Origin: Clitoria ternatea
Lineage: Eukaryota > Streptophyta > Magnoliopsida > Fabales > Fabaceae
Direction of reading: 5' to 3'
Assembly: GCA_037962975.1 (NCBI GenBank)
Contig: CM075670.1
Span: 156,120,501 to 156,184,500 of the forward strand
Length of the DNA stretch: 64,000 nt
The notes under the pieces are model-generated. The model was not told the DNA's origin, did not search any database, and saw only the letters and a program-made list of their open reading frames with translations. Shown here piece by piece: positions 10,590-21,140 of the stretch (positions are counted from its first letter, which is position 1; each line of letters opens with the position of its first letter). A program made the translations under genes and the position numbers.

Positions 10590-11235
10590 ACGTATTCAGA
10601 ACGGATGATCTCAATTACCCATTCTGTAATTGACGATGTAACTCCTCGAGTGTGTTTAATTGATTGAAGGCCCGGATTGTAGGATTAAACCGAACTCTGG
10701 GTACGGTTAGTAAGTTTGGCTGAACACCGGTGAAGGCTCGGATTGTAGGATTAAACCGAACTCTGAGTACGACTAGTAGGATTAACCGAACGTCGGTGAA
10801 GACCTGAGTTGTAGGATTAAACCGAACCTCAGGGCATGGGTGGTAGGGCTGGTCCTTTTTCAAGGCCACAAACCGAACCCCATTCGAAGACTACATGGGT
10901 TGTAGGGCTGGTCCTTTTTCAAGGCCACAAACCGAACCCCATGCGAAGGCTTGGGCGCAGTAAGCTGGTTCTTCTTCAAGACCACACTGAACCCCAAGTA
11001 ACGGGCGCAGTAGGTTCAGGATTAGCCCTGATCTGAACCCCGTATCGAAGGCTCGGATTGTAGGATTAAACCGAACTCTGAGTACGACTAGTAGGATTAA
11101 CCGAACGTCGGTGAAGAATTGTCATTGGATAATACCAAAGACCAATTGAAGAACGGCTAGTAGGATTAAACCGAACGCCAAATATGACATGGACAGTAGG
11201 ATCAAACCGAACTCCAAACACAACAAGTAAGTTAT
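10590..11235 (+). repeat. Tandem repeat array A downstream of gag-pol
   Basis: Starts with one hairpin unit (10598-10650, ACGGATGATCTCAATTACC...). Next come several copies of a roughly 40-75 bp unit built on TTGTAGGATTAAACCGAACT (10677, 10746, 10809, 11056, and degenerate copies to 11210). Inside lies a second repeat, GGGCTGGTCCTTTTTCAAGG, followed by CCACAAACCGAACCCCAT (about 10847-10890 and 10905-10941). The theme CCGAACxC is shared by all. Short tandem arrays 3' of pol are known in Tat-clade elements. Open frames through this array are repeats, not genes. Confidence 0.8.
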
Positions 11236-11890
11236 ACTGAACTCCAGATTAATACTCTCTTATGAAGTTCTTTATTTAGAAGTTTTATAGCTTATAATTC
11301 TGAGTTATCAATTCTTCAATTGAGACCTGACTCATGAACTCCGACACAAACAATTCACTCGGGTACACCACAATCTAAGGCATATTTACCCGAGATCTCT
11401 CAGTCGGAAATATTGGAAGAGGAATTTCTATTTTAAATCCTCACTCTCAAAAGCTCTCACGAGAAAATCTCACTCAAAGTTTATTCAAAGTGATAATCAC
11501 CCAATAAAACTGGGGGACAGCATCAACGATTTAACGGATATCTTGAGGAATAAACTCTCGTCTAAACGATCTCACAATCATTCCCCTTAAGCCGTTCTTG
11601 TGACGATGATGTGTTCCCTCACAAGCGGTGATCTTATTATGAAATTCATCTCGCATGTATATGTCCGGTATGGAGATTTTGTTTTACAATCCGATCTTTA
11701 TTACTCAAATCCGGAATGATACAATACACATGCAATCCCTCTATTAAAGTTGTTTTTCACTAAACGGGAATGGAGGTAAAAAACTCTTTTATTGATTTAA
11801 TGACGATTATAATTTGTGTAATAATCCGGAGCTGATCCCGGAACACAGCGAATTAGAATCAATAAAATGGAAAAGGAAACAGGGAAAGCG
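11236..11890. other. Non-coding region 3' of antisense gene 1
   Basis: No gene or clear repeat. The block AATCCGGAGCTGATCCCGG near 11823 recurs as AATCCGGAGTTGATCCCGG at 16300, marking the left side of a duplicated block that includes the antisense gene. Confidence 0.55.
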
Positions 11891-14456
11891 CTACTTTCTC
11901 TGGCTTGAATCTCCTTCTTTCCCTTTGCCTTTGCCTCCGGTCTTGCCTTCTTCAGTGCGAGAGCTTGTTCCTGTACTTATGGGCTTCAGGAGTGAAGGTC
12001 CCATTGATTGGCCTGCAGGTAAAGGAGCGAACTTATAAGGAGTGTTAGGCGGACTTTCCTGACGCTTATCAACTATGGCCACCAGTTTCCCTTGATGAAA
12101 CTCATAGAACGGATCAATACCATTCAGATTAAGTTTCACCTTGGGATTCCGGTATTGAATTTGACGAACAGCCAACCCAAAGGATTCCTTGACTGCTTGA
12201 TCGCACATATCCACAGCCTCGTCAAATTCTGCTTTTGTGTCCGCCAACTTTGAGAGCAGCTCCTTCTCCTTACGCGACCAATCTTCGGTTCCTCGAGAAT
12301 AAACAACTTTAACTTCCTTAAGCTCCTCTTCCAGCTTTGAAGAGCGTTCCTTCTCCGCACAAAAACCGGAGTGGAGGTCGGAATTGATTTTCTTTTGGTC
12401 AGCTACTTGGGCCTCCAACTCCTTGGCAAGATATTTCAGCCTGGCAATTTCTTCATCCTTCTTATATCCTTCCTCTTTGGAAGCTTCTAATTTACCTTCT
12501 AGACGAAGGATGGTTGCCTTATCCTTAGCAGCAGCAACGCTAAGGTCATTAACCTTGCCAACCAACAAACTCAGCATCTCATTCTCTTCTGAAAGCTTGC
12601 GAACCGATCTTAAGAGCCCGGATAATTCTGCCAGGTGCTTCTGTCCGGCATCGCAAGCTTTGGTTACTTCATCGCTCATCAATGAGGGCTTCAGCTTGTA
12701 CGGAGTCTCAGGAACGCCCTCAGGAACAGAACCCTCGTATACCAGATATTGTGCAAGACCGGAGTTACTTTGAAGAGGGCGAGTAACTTTTGGTGCAAAG
12801 TAAGTCGTTATTGGCTTTGCACCATAAGTGATCCCGTCGTCGGGAGCATCCGGAGTGGATCCTGCATCCAGAGCGGATCTTTCCACTTTCTTTCCCTTTG
12901 AAAGCTCCGGATCAGCACCCTCACTTGAAATTTTTTGTTTTTTCGGAGAGGGTTGACGATCCGAGGTCCTTGAGGAACCGCGTTTTATCGTTTTCTTCTT
13001 CTCTCCGACCTTCTCGACCGCAACCCCCTCAGATCCGCCCTCTAGCAAGGGAATGTCGTCACCAGCAGATGAGGTTAAAATGATGGTCTCAGCTGTAGCT
13101 TTCTTCGAATTCCGTTTCGCTTGAATGTCATTTTCAGCTGCCACGGAATTCACTCCAGCTTTGAGCCCCTTCAATTTTTCCATCTCTGGTGACACAGCTT
13201 CAATTTCAACTGTAAAACCAAACAACACGGTTAGAAATCAAATACTTCAAGGCATGATACGATAAAATATGAAAATTAGCAGGAAAATTACACAGATATT
13301 CCTCGCGGGTAGACCACGATCCTAACAAACGCCTGCAAGAGAAAAATTGATGCGAGGCGGTGTAGGATTGAAGAGCGGAAAGAACAGAAACTGAAGACGG
13401 GCTTAGTTCATCCTCCTTAGTGTAGTACGCCTGGGAGGTCAGCAAAAAGTGTTCATGCGTCCAAGCCACTGGGAACTTCGGAATCCCATCTTCAGTTAAC
13501 CAAAAAACTGACTCATCAGGGTGAACGCTAATCTTCGTGAAATAGGACTTGAATGAATGTCCATCAACTTTGGCGGAGTCAGTGTACGCCTCAAAGTTGA
13601 TAACCTTTGAGAGAGTCCGGAGGGATATCAAGCTCACTCCCCCCTTCTCTTTATTTGCACGACGGACCACTTGGGCAAAATAAAAGAGCATGGCCACCGT
13701 CGGCTTGAAGTTGAAGTGCTCCCCAAGCACTTCAAGAGAACGGACTAATCCCCATCCGTTGGGGTGAAGCTGCGAAGGAGCGCAGTCCAGGAATCTCAGA
13801 ACCCCCATCTGAAACTTCGAAAGGGGAAACCGCACACCAAGGTTCAAAAATAAAAAGTCATACATATACAAGGACCTTTCGTCCGGAGTATGACAAATTC
13901 GATCGGATGGCAACGGAGCTATCACCACGAAGCACTTCTTGTATTTGTCCTTCTTGAAGACCGTGAAACGCGGCTCCAACTCCGCTCCCCCCTCTCGAGC
14001 GTGAACTGATGCTATTTCACGAAACTCCTCAGCCACCCAGCTGAATGGGCGTTTCTGTTGGAATTTCACCCAGTCTATCCGGTGTACAACCACATTGCAT
14101 AGGCCGGATTGGGTCTTCAAGATATATTTCTCAGAAGGAGATTCCCCTTCAGACGATTTCCTCCCAGTAGCTTTCTTTGTCACCATTGTGAAAGCTTTGA
14201 TGCTGCGATAAAATTTCACATCATCAGAGAGATACAAATCCCCACTCTCGACACTCTCACTGGAGGAGGAAGACTCTGAAGAGGGTATAATCACCCTTCG
14301 CCTTTGATATTGCGACTCCTCCCTCTCTGTATTCCGTGGCCTCGACTGAAGGATCACTGGGATCCTCCCACCACGAACACTAGGGTTTTGAGTCAAAGCC
14401 CTCCCTCCTCGTCCTCTAGGGCTAACGCCACTGAAGCTAACACCCTTCCTAGGCAT
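11891..14456 (-). CDS. Antisense gene 1 of the Tat-type element, two exons (about 827 residues)
   Basis: Exon 1 is 14456-13292 and exon 2 is 13209-11891. The 82-bp intron 13291-13210 has a GT donor and TTTTACAG acceptor and is phase 1; exon lengths add to a multiple of three. I start at the second of two in-frame Met-Pro-Arg-Lys sites (14456), because the upstream extension looks like leader. Exon 1 encodes an Arg/Ser-rich head and a conserved globular domain with QLHPNGWGLVRSLEVLGEHF, the signature I associate with the Pfam 'putative gypsy type transposon' family (PF04195). Exon 2 begins with basic patches (KKKTIKR, SPKKQKI; possible nuclear signals), then a long coiled coil. It ends in a conserved block (ESFGLAVRQIQYRNPKVKLN ... 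FYEFHQGKLVAIVD). The function is unknown; extra antisense genes are known from Tat-clade elements. It is convergent with gag-pol. Confidence 0.8.
13210..13291 (-). other. Predicted intron of antisense gene 1
   Basis: 82 bp on the minus strand, GTAATTTTCC...GGTTTTACAG, phase 1. The same position and phase are used in antisense gene 2 (17697-17610), which strongly supports it. Confidence 0.8.
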
Positions 14457-15110
14457 TCTCAAATATTGAAAAGAGATACAGAAAACGAAGGGAAAGTGGT
14501 TACCTAAGGATAGTGAATTGAAATTCACAGAGGCGGACACGAAGAACTTCTTGAAACTTTTGCAGAGGTTCGACAAGGGAGCAAGAAGAAATGGTAACTG
14601 AGATTGCCAGATATGCCTTTTTCGGGGCACGAAAATTTTTCAAATACCCACTAAACACAACCTGTCGTTTACCCCCAAACGACTCCCCGTTTAGTGGACC
14701 AAAATTGTCGTTTAATACCTCAAGGCGCGAAAATGCCTTCGTTTTGTCACAGAGCCATCGAAATGGGCCTATTAAAACCGAATACTAGGCCCAACAAGAC
14801 TATGCGTGACAGTTACTAAGACATGCGCACTTAACACAATAATGGCTCGCCCACGTGAATTAAGGCATTAAATGTCCAATCATTAGAAACGTGGCCGCCA
14901 TTACCCGAATACCAAGGGTTACGAAATTCGATAAACTCCTGATATTCTCATTGTCGAATCTGCCCTTAAGAGATTCATCACTACGGAACCTTGTTCCCAG
15001 AGCGGACATATACACTTCGATGTAGTTCTGAAATCCCAAACGTACTATGATCAATATAGCTCATATGAGCAAGTCAACTGCTTCCTCACATCAGCTAGGG
15101 GGCTAGTAGA
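14457..15110 (-). promoter_or_regulatory. Upstream region of antisense gene 1 with a G-box and a relict polypurine tract
   Basis: Contains CACGTG at 14852-14857 inside a block (GCCCACGTGAATTAAGGCAT and following) that recurs upstream of antisense gene 2 (19254-19290). Sharing between otherwise diverged copies suggests a conserved control element, in the proper place for a minus-strand promoter. At 15093-15102, AGCTAGGGGG matches the region of the true polypurine tract next to the 3' LTR (19548-19558). The block therefore ends like the element's own 3' end. Confidence 0.5.
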
Positions 15111-15179
15111 GGTATTACTCGGATTTCGGATGGATGCGAAAATTGCCTAATCCGCACTCCCATGATTGGAAAAAATTCA

Positions 15180-15850
15180 CCAGGACGGATGATCTCAATC
15201 ACCTATTTTGTGATTCGATGATGTAACTCCTGGCACGAAGAGCCCCACTAATCATTCCAGGACGGATGATCTCAATCACCTATAAAGTGATTCGACGATG
15301 TAACTCCTGGTATGAACAATTCTCATCATCATTCTGAGAAGTATTCACTCAATCCGTACTCCTACGATTGAAAAATGTCTCCAGGATGGATTATCTAAAT
15401 CACTTAATCTGTGATCTGACGATGTAACTCTTGGTGTTGTGTACTCTTCCAGAATGGATAATCTCAATCACCCATTACGTGATATGACGATGTAACTCCT
15501 TGACATGGTGTACCTGCCCAGGACGGATGATCTCAATCACCTATTCTGTGATATGACGATGTAACTCCTGGCGCCATAACACACCTCAAGGACGGATGAT
15601 CTCAATCACCTATTATGTGATCCGACGATATAACTTCTGGTGCTGTACACATCCCCAAGACGGATGATCTCAATCACTTATGAAGTGATTTAATGACAAA
15701 ACACCTGGCATGATCAATTCATACAATCATTCCTATGACGGAAAATTCTGAAAGTCAGTCCGCACTTTCACTTTCAAGTGGTATTCTCCCAGGTCGGATA
15801 CTCTTTTTCACCTATTCTGTGATACAATGACGTAACCCCTGGCGTAGAAA
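15180..15850 (+). repeat. Tandem repeat array B: eight hairpin-forming units
   Basis: Units start near 15182, 15258, 15381, 15450, 15518, 15590, 15655 and 15788. A typical unit has an outer stem CCAGGA...TCCTGG and an inner stem AATCAC...GTGATT with a loop of about seven bases, plus the constant GACGATGTAACTCC. A ninth, related unit stands at the start of array A (10598-10650). Spacing varies from about 65 to 130 bases. Not a CRISPR: spacers are irregular and the repeats diverge. Confidence 0.85.
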
Positions 15851-16347
15851 AACTCCCATCATCATCCTTATGATGGAGGACTCAAGCACCACTTCCTTAC
15901 ACCTTTGCAGTTCCCCAAACATGGAACAATACTCTTGCAATGAACGACATAAGTTTCTCCAGTGAGAATAACATGAATAAAATACAGTCATCCGTCCTGT
16001 TACATTACTCTACTGAACAGCGGATCGACCCATCTTTCCCCAAGAGAATTAAGAGAATTAAGGATCATGCCCCAAAGACAGGCACCTTTTTCTTAATACG
16101 CACTTGAGGACATGTATATATTTATCCGTTCTAAATTTTATTTATTGTTTAATCTTCTGAGGCAGTTATTTCAATCTGGCCTTACGATTAATTATACAGA
16201 ACGGATTAGCAACGATTTATATATACATGAAACGACGAAGACAAATTTCTTCAGTCAAAACTCATTCATTAAAATGAAATTACATACAATAGTTCAAAAT
16301 CCGGAGTTGATCCCGGTACACAACTATACATGTGAATGAAAAGAATA
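15851..16347. other. Non-coding region between array B and antisense gene 2
   Basis: No gene. Contains the duplicated AATCCGGAGTTGATCCCGG mark at 16300 that also occurs 3' of antisense gene 1. Confidence 0.5.
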
Positions 16348-18568
16348 CTACGGAGGAGGAATCTGCTCTTCAGTTTTTGGTGCCTCTTCAGCACCGGGCT
16401 CTCGTGCTCCTTCCTTTGGAACCTCCACAGGAGTCTCACCTCCAGGAGCATCAGCCCTTTCTTCAGAAGAGGGAACCTCGGACACAGGAAAGACGTAATC
16501 AGGTCCCATGGTTTGACCCTCAGGAAGAGGAGGCAAACCGTACAAGGACGTCGGAGGATCTTCGTGACGACCATCCACCACTGCGACTAACTTTCCCCCA
16601 TGGAATTCATAGTACGGATCCATTCCATAAAGGTTAAGTTTCGCAGTGGGGTTGCGGTAGAAGACTTGGCGTATGGCTAGGCCGAAGGACTCTTCAACAG
16701 CTCGGCTGCATATGTCAACAGCTTCTTCTCTCTCAGCTTTCGCCGTAACCAATTCTCCCCGCAACTTGGACAGCTCCTCACTGGATACCTCGGGCTCCGC
16801 TTTCCTAGCCTTCAGTCCCTCTATCTCAAGAAGGAGCTTCTTCTCCCTTTGAGACCACTCCTCAGCATCAGCCTTATTTTTATCCTGGCTGCTACGGAGT
16901 TCTTCCTCCTTCTCTGCCACTTTGCCTTCCAAGTTTTTAAGATCGCCTTTGAGCTTGAGATTCTCTTTAGTCATGATATCTCCAAACTCCTTAGACTTGC
17001 TAAGACGATCTTCCATTAACTTCACGGCGGCTTTATCTTTTTCCGAGGAAAGCTTGAGTTCTTTCAACTCGTCACTCAATTCTTCAACCTTATCGACGTT
17101 GTTAGCCAACTCGCTGACTGAAGAAAGCATTCCAGCAAGTTCGGCTAACTGCCACCTTCCGGCCTCACACGCTTCCTTAATTTCTTTAGGACTGAGTGTA
17201 GGCCGGAGTTTGTACATCGGTGGAGGTAGAGCGGCTGGAGTAGAACCCTCGTAGGAGAGGAAGGGGGTGAGAAACGAGGTAGTTGGGAAGGAGGTCGGCT
17301 CTGATCCAGAAACCCCAGCAGCAGGATCCTCCGAAGTCCTTTGCTTCTTGGACTGACGCCTTGCAGGATCATTCTGGATCTTTCTTCTCCTCTCAGTAAC
17401 TGGAGGCTGACCCGAGGCCGCGCCAACATCGGATGAACCGCCCTCAACCAGTGGGATGTCCCCTTCAGCATCCGAGGTTAGGATGATTACCTCAGGACGA
17501 TCCTTAGTTGAGGGCCTGGGCTTCACTTCATTTTCATGGGCAACGGACTTACCCGCCGCCTTGAATTTCTTTAACTTATCCATCTCTGGAGTTTCTTGTT
17601 CTATTTCACCTACATGAATAAACACAAGATGTTAGCAACTACAAATATTCTATATATATTTGGTAAAGGAGAAAAGGTGAAACAAAACGAGAAGTACGCA
17701 AATATTCCTCCCGGACTCCGCTTGAGCTACTTAGCAAACGCCTACACGAAAAGACGTGACGACGTGTAGTGTGTGATTCAAGTGCGAACAACACTCTCGA
17801 CGTCTCACGAGACAGATCGGATTGATCAGTATAGTACGCGTGTGAGCTCAAGAGAAAATGTTTGTGTGTCCAACTCAGGGGAAATTTGTCTACTCCCTCT
17901 TCATCCTTCCAAAATATTGGTTTGCCCTTCTTGATGGATATGCGAGTGAAATAAGTCTTGAAGGACTTCCCATCAACCTTGGCAGAATCCGTATAAGACT
18001 CAAAGTTCACAAAGGAACAGAGAGTCCGGAGAGTCACCAGACCAACTCCACCCTGCTTGTTTACCCTTCGAACTACCTGAGTGTAGTAGAACAGCATCGC
18101 AACAGTTGGGGTGAAATTGAAATGTTCACCCAAGACCTCCAAAGCTCGGACGAGGCCCCAACCGTTGGGATGAAGTTGGGAGGGTGCACAGTTCAGGAAC
18201 TTCAAGACGCCCATCTGGAGTTCGGATAGAGGAAAACGAAATCCCAGATAATGAAAAATAAAGTCATACATATATACAGAGCGGTCATTAGGGACGACAT
18301 GGCATATCCGCTCCGTCGGAAGTGGTGCGTAAACCCTATACCACTTTTTCGTCTCTTCATCCGTACTCAGCGTGAACCTCGGTTGAATCCGAGATCCCTC
18401 CTCATCCGCATGACGAGAGGCCAGGTCCTTAAACTCGCTGGACACCCAACAGAAAGGCCATTTAGCCTGAACCTCCTCCCAATTTAGCCTCGAAGCAACA
18501 ACGCTATAGAGACCTTCAGTTGTCCTCGAAATAGCACTATTTCCAGAGGTTCCTTCTCCAGTGGCCAT
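16348..18568 (-). CDS. Antisense gene 2 of the Tat-type element, two exons (about 710 residues)
   Basis: A diverged paralogue of antisense gene 1. Exon 1 is 18568-17698, exon 2 is 17609-16348; the 88-bp intron 17697-17610 has GTACTT donor and ATGTAG acceptor and is phase 1 at the same protein position. The start MATGEGTSGNS is the first Met; it lacks the Arg-rich head of gene 1. Exon 1 carries the same domain (QLHPNGWGLVRALEVLGEHF, YTDSAKVDGKSFKTYFTRIS). Exon 2 has a basic stretch (ERRRKIQ, RRQSKKQR), a long coiled coil and the same C-terminal block (ESFGLAIRQVFYRNPTAKLN ... YYEFHGGKLVAVVD). Both copies are open although clearly diverged, which suggests selection. Function unknown; the coiled coil suggests self-association or pairing with the other product. 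Confidence 0.8.
17610..17697 (-). other. Predicted intron of antisense gene 2
   Basis: 88 bp, minus strand GTACTTCTCG...TTCATGTAG, phase 1, same site as in antisense gene 1. Confidence 0.8.
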
Positions 18569-19560
18569 TTAGATTTTCTGAATCGAACTCCTTAATCTAC
18601 GATAAGAAATAAAATGTCGTCAGAAAGTTGTAATCATTACTCACTGCATTTTAAAAGCAATTACAATCAGAGGGCGACTCTGAGAAGGGAAAGGTCACTT
18701 CCCATAGTGAGTAAGATCCCCTTTCTGAGCGACGTGATTTAGTCTTAGGAAGAATTATAAGAATTCTTCCCCACGACTATTAGGGTTGCGGGAAACTGAT
18801 TCCCCCCCCCCCCTAGATGAAGCCTACTTTCTATAACTAAGAGTAGCAAACCAAAGCAAAACTAGAGCGACAAGGAAGAGATAGTTACCTCAGATGACAG
18901 TGATGAATTTGAGGAACGAAGAAACCCTCGCAATGTAGGCAGTAAACTTCCTTGCAAAATTTCTGCAGAGTTTCGTTGAGAAAACAAAAGCAAGTGGAAC
19001 CCAGAATCCAATAAGTATTCCTTTTATAGGAAACGAAGAGGTTCGGCTACCCCCTCTTGAAGTTGTGTCGTTCTCGATAAAACGCATTCGTTCACAAGCG
19101 AAACGACACAACCGTTCCAAATTCTTGGGCGCCAAAACGATAGCGACTCAGCGAAGGGCTATCCACTAGGCCCAAAAGTTTCGAAAACTTCAGGCCCATT
19201 AAGCCCAAAACGACGGTTAATGAGATTTTCATCTCAGACACAATAATTGTTTGCCCACGTGATTAAAAGCATTAATGTCTAATCATGCAGCGCAATTCAC
19301 GTTTTACAGCCGTTACACGAACTTCAAGAGCTTTCAATTCCAATAAACTCTTGAAGTTCTCACACACAACGAATCTTTGTCTGAATCCGTTGTGACCGCA
19401 CCAACAGGTCGGATCTATTAATTTTAGAACGGTTCTTTGCGAATGACAACAGATGCTAAGGAACTGTTACACACGTAAGCTTACCGATATTAAGACCTCT
19501 CGCAGGTTGAGTAGCTTATGTGAACAACCATTCGGTCCCTCACACAAGCTAGGGGACATA
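18569..19560 (-). promoter_or_regulatory. Upstream region of antisense gene 2, ending at the polypurine tract
   Basis: Holds the shared G-box block (CACGTG at 19256-19261), about 690 bases upstream of the predicted start. A run of ten C at about 18804 and TTTTATAGG near 19020 may belong to an untranslated leader. The + strand polypurine tract AGGGGACA (19551-19558) abuts the 3' LTR. Confidence 0.5.
19551..19558 (+). other. Polypurine tract of the Tat-type element
   Basis: AGGGGACA two bases before the 3' LTR, the expected plus-strand primer site. It is short and slightly imperfect. Confidence 0.6.
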
Positions 19561-20287
19561 TGATCCGGTCTCAATACCGGTATCCGATCTGCTATATATA
19601 TTTCAACGTCTTTGATGAGACATCTACGTGTAACCGGTGTCATCGGTATACATCCGGACTGTAATTCCGTATCAGGCGTTCTCCCTATACCGGTTGTTCA
19701 GGATAACACCATGACATCGGATAACACACACGTCACTGTGCAAAAGACAAGGATTGTTGCTACAGGGATCGATCAATAATTCCCTGCACTATGAGCCAAA
19801 TTCTGCTCACGGGAGTGGTCAACTTGTTCCCTAATCCTAGTCTACATTCTCTATGCTCAATATAAAATAGCCACTTGACCCAATCATGCAGGTAAGTGCG
19901 CAATATAATAATGCTAATGGGAGTTGGTGGTTCCCCACCAACGAATCCTCGTTAATCGAGCCAATCAGGTATATGAACTCACTTCATGATTGGAGTGAAG
20001 GATCTTCTTCAGCTCTTTTACGACTGATTACTCTCTGAATACATTCCTTACTTGGAATATTACTGACTTGAGCGTCGGAGAATCTTTACAGGTGACACCA
20101 CCATTCGCCCACTTCAACGCGTTAGGTCGGTGTGAAGGATCTCCAGGACGCCCAATCCGCTCTCCTCATTCAAAGACAACGGATACATACATCGGATACA
20201 TATACATCCGGTCTATTATACGGTATTGACATACTATTCGTGACTGGCTTGAGATCGGATCTCTTGACCCCGGTCCAGGACAGATCA
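19561..20287 (+). repeat. 3' LTR of the Tat-type element
   Basis: 727 bp, 723 of 727 identical to the 5' LTR by my base-by-base reading; all four differences are A/G transitions. Confidence 0.93.
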
Positions 20288-20292
20288 AGTGT
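20288..20292. repeat. Target-site duplication AGTGT, right copy
   Basis: Exact partner of 4143-4147. Confidence 0.93.
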
Positions 20293-20955
20293 CTTTTCAA
20301 TGAGGACTTAGGCCTCTATTTATATTGTTTTAAGAGATAACTAGCCATTGCAATCTAATTTTATTTGAATTTGATTCCATTGAAATATTCCATGATTTTA
20401 GCAAAAGTTGAGAATCAGTTAAATTTACCAGTGTATTCAAATACCTTATTCAAATAGCAACGTTTTGCTTCACTAAAATTAGTCCAGATTCATCCTATTC
20501 GAATATGTTAACCGGTTAAGCAATGTTCTGATTTGTTTTTGAAAGTTCCAGAACCATCTTAGTCGATTACCTTAATCAATTAGTAATGTTTTGTCTTGAA
20601 TTTGAAAATTCTAAAAACGTCTTAATCGATTACCTTAATCGATTAGTAACATTCTGTTTCAAGAAAATTTGTCCAGATTTTACCTTATTCGAATACCTTA
20701 TTCGATTAGCTCTGTTCTAGTTTAATAAAAACTTTTCTAGATTTACCTTATTCAAGTACCTTATTCGATTAGCTCTGTTTTAAATAATTTTAAAATTTGT
20801 TTTGAAAGACTTAATCAAATATCTTAATTGATTACATTGCTCCTAGTCAAATACTTATTTGATTACAAAAACTAATTTTAGATTCTTAATGCTTTAATAT
20901 TTTTGGAACATATTTTTGGAATTATCAAAAATTGGATTATAAAAGTTCTTTCAAT
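20293..20955 (-). repeat. LTR of the Sirevirus-like copia element, second part (U3 side)
   Basis: Continues the copia LTR after the nested insertion. It holds repeated CTTAATCGATTA / TTATTCGATTAGCTCTGTT motifs (20500-20870), AATCGATT-type repeats often seen in dicot LTRs. The right boundary is an estimate: it lies just inside the polypurine-like tract at about 20964-20970. Confidence 0.6.
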
Positions 20956-21140
20956 AAAAACTCCCCCTGTTTGATATATTATTATGAACCAAAAACACTT
21001 CGTGCAACTCCTCCATAACCACCCCATCCTACAATCATCCCCTTTAATACCAACCAAACAAAAGTTCTTCAACCTCAATTCAGTATCAAAATCATCATTT
21101 TCCAAAACCCTTTGTTCCCAATTCTTAAGGGAACCATCAT
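20956..21140 (-). other. Probable 3'-end remnant of a copia element upstream of the LTR
   Basis: On the minus strand CAAACAGGGGGAG (about 20963-20975) looks like the polypurine tract of plant copia elements (...TCAAxxAGGGGGAG...), directly before the LTR. A primer-binding site lies on the other side of the same LTR, so internal sequence seems to flank it on both sides. No recognisable protein. Confidence 0.4.

Larger units (their letters stand above)
4148..20287 (+). mobile_element. Complete, young Ty3/gypsy element of the Tat type with two antisense genes
   Basis: Two 727-bp LTRs (4148-4874 and 19561-20287), both TGATC...GATCA, are flanked by the 5-bp direct repeat AGTGT (4143-4147 and 20288-20292). 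Order: LTR, primer-binding site, gag-pol (4940-10411), tandem repeats, antisense gene 1, second repeat array, antisense gene 2, polypurine tract, LTR. Pol order RT-RNase H-second RNase H-integrase without a chromodomain is the mark of the Tat clade. LTRs differ by four A/G transitions (0.55%). With an assumed 1.3e-8 substitutions/site/year this is about 0.2 million years. All three genes are open, so the element may be autonomous. Confidence 0.93.

Noticed and set aside
14457..14630. Longer N-terminus for antisense gene 1 starting at 14630
   Set aside because: The extra 58 residues have no counterpart in antisense gene 2 and a second MPRK start at 14456 fits better; not fully excluded.
15180..15850. 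CRISPR-like alternation of repeats and spacers
   Set aside because: Irregular spacing, diverged repeats and a plant retrotransposon context; no cas genes.
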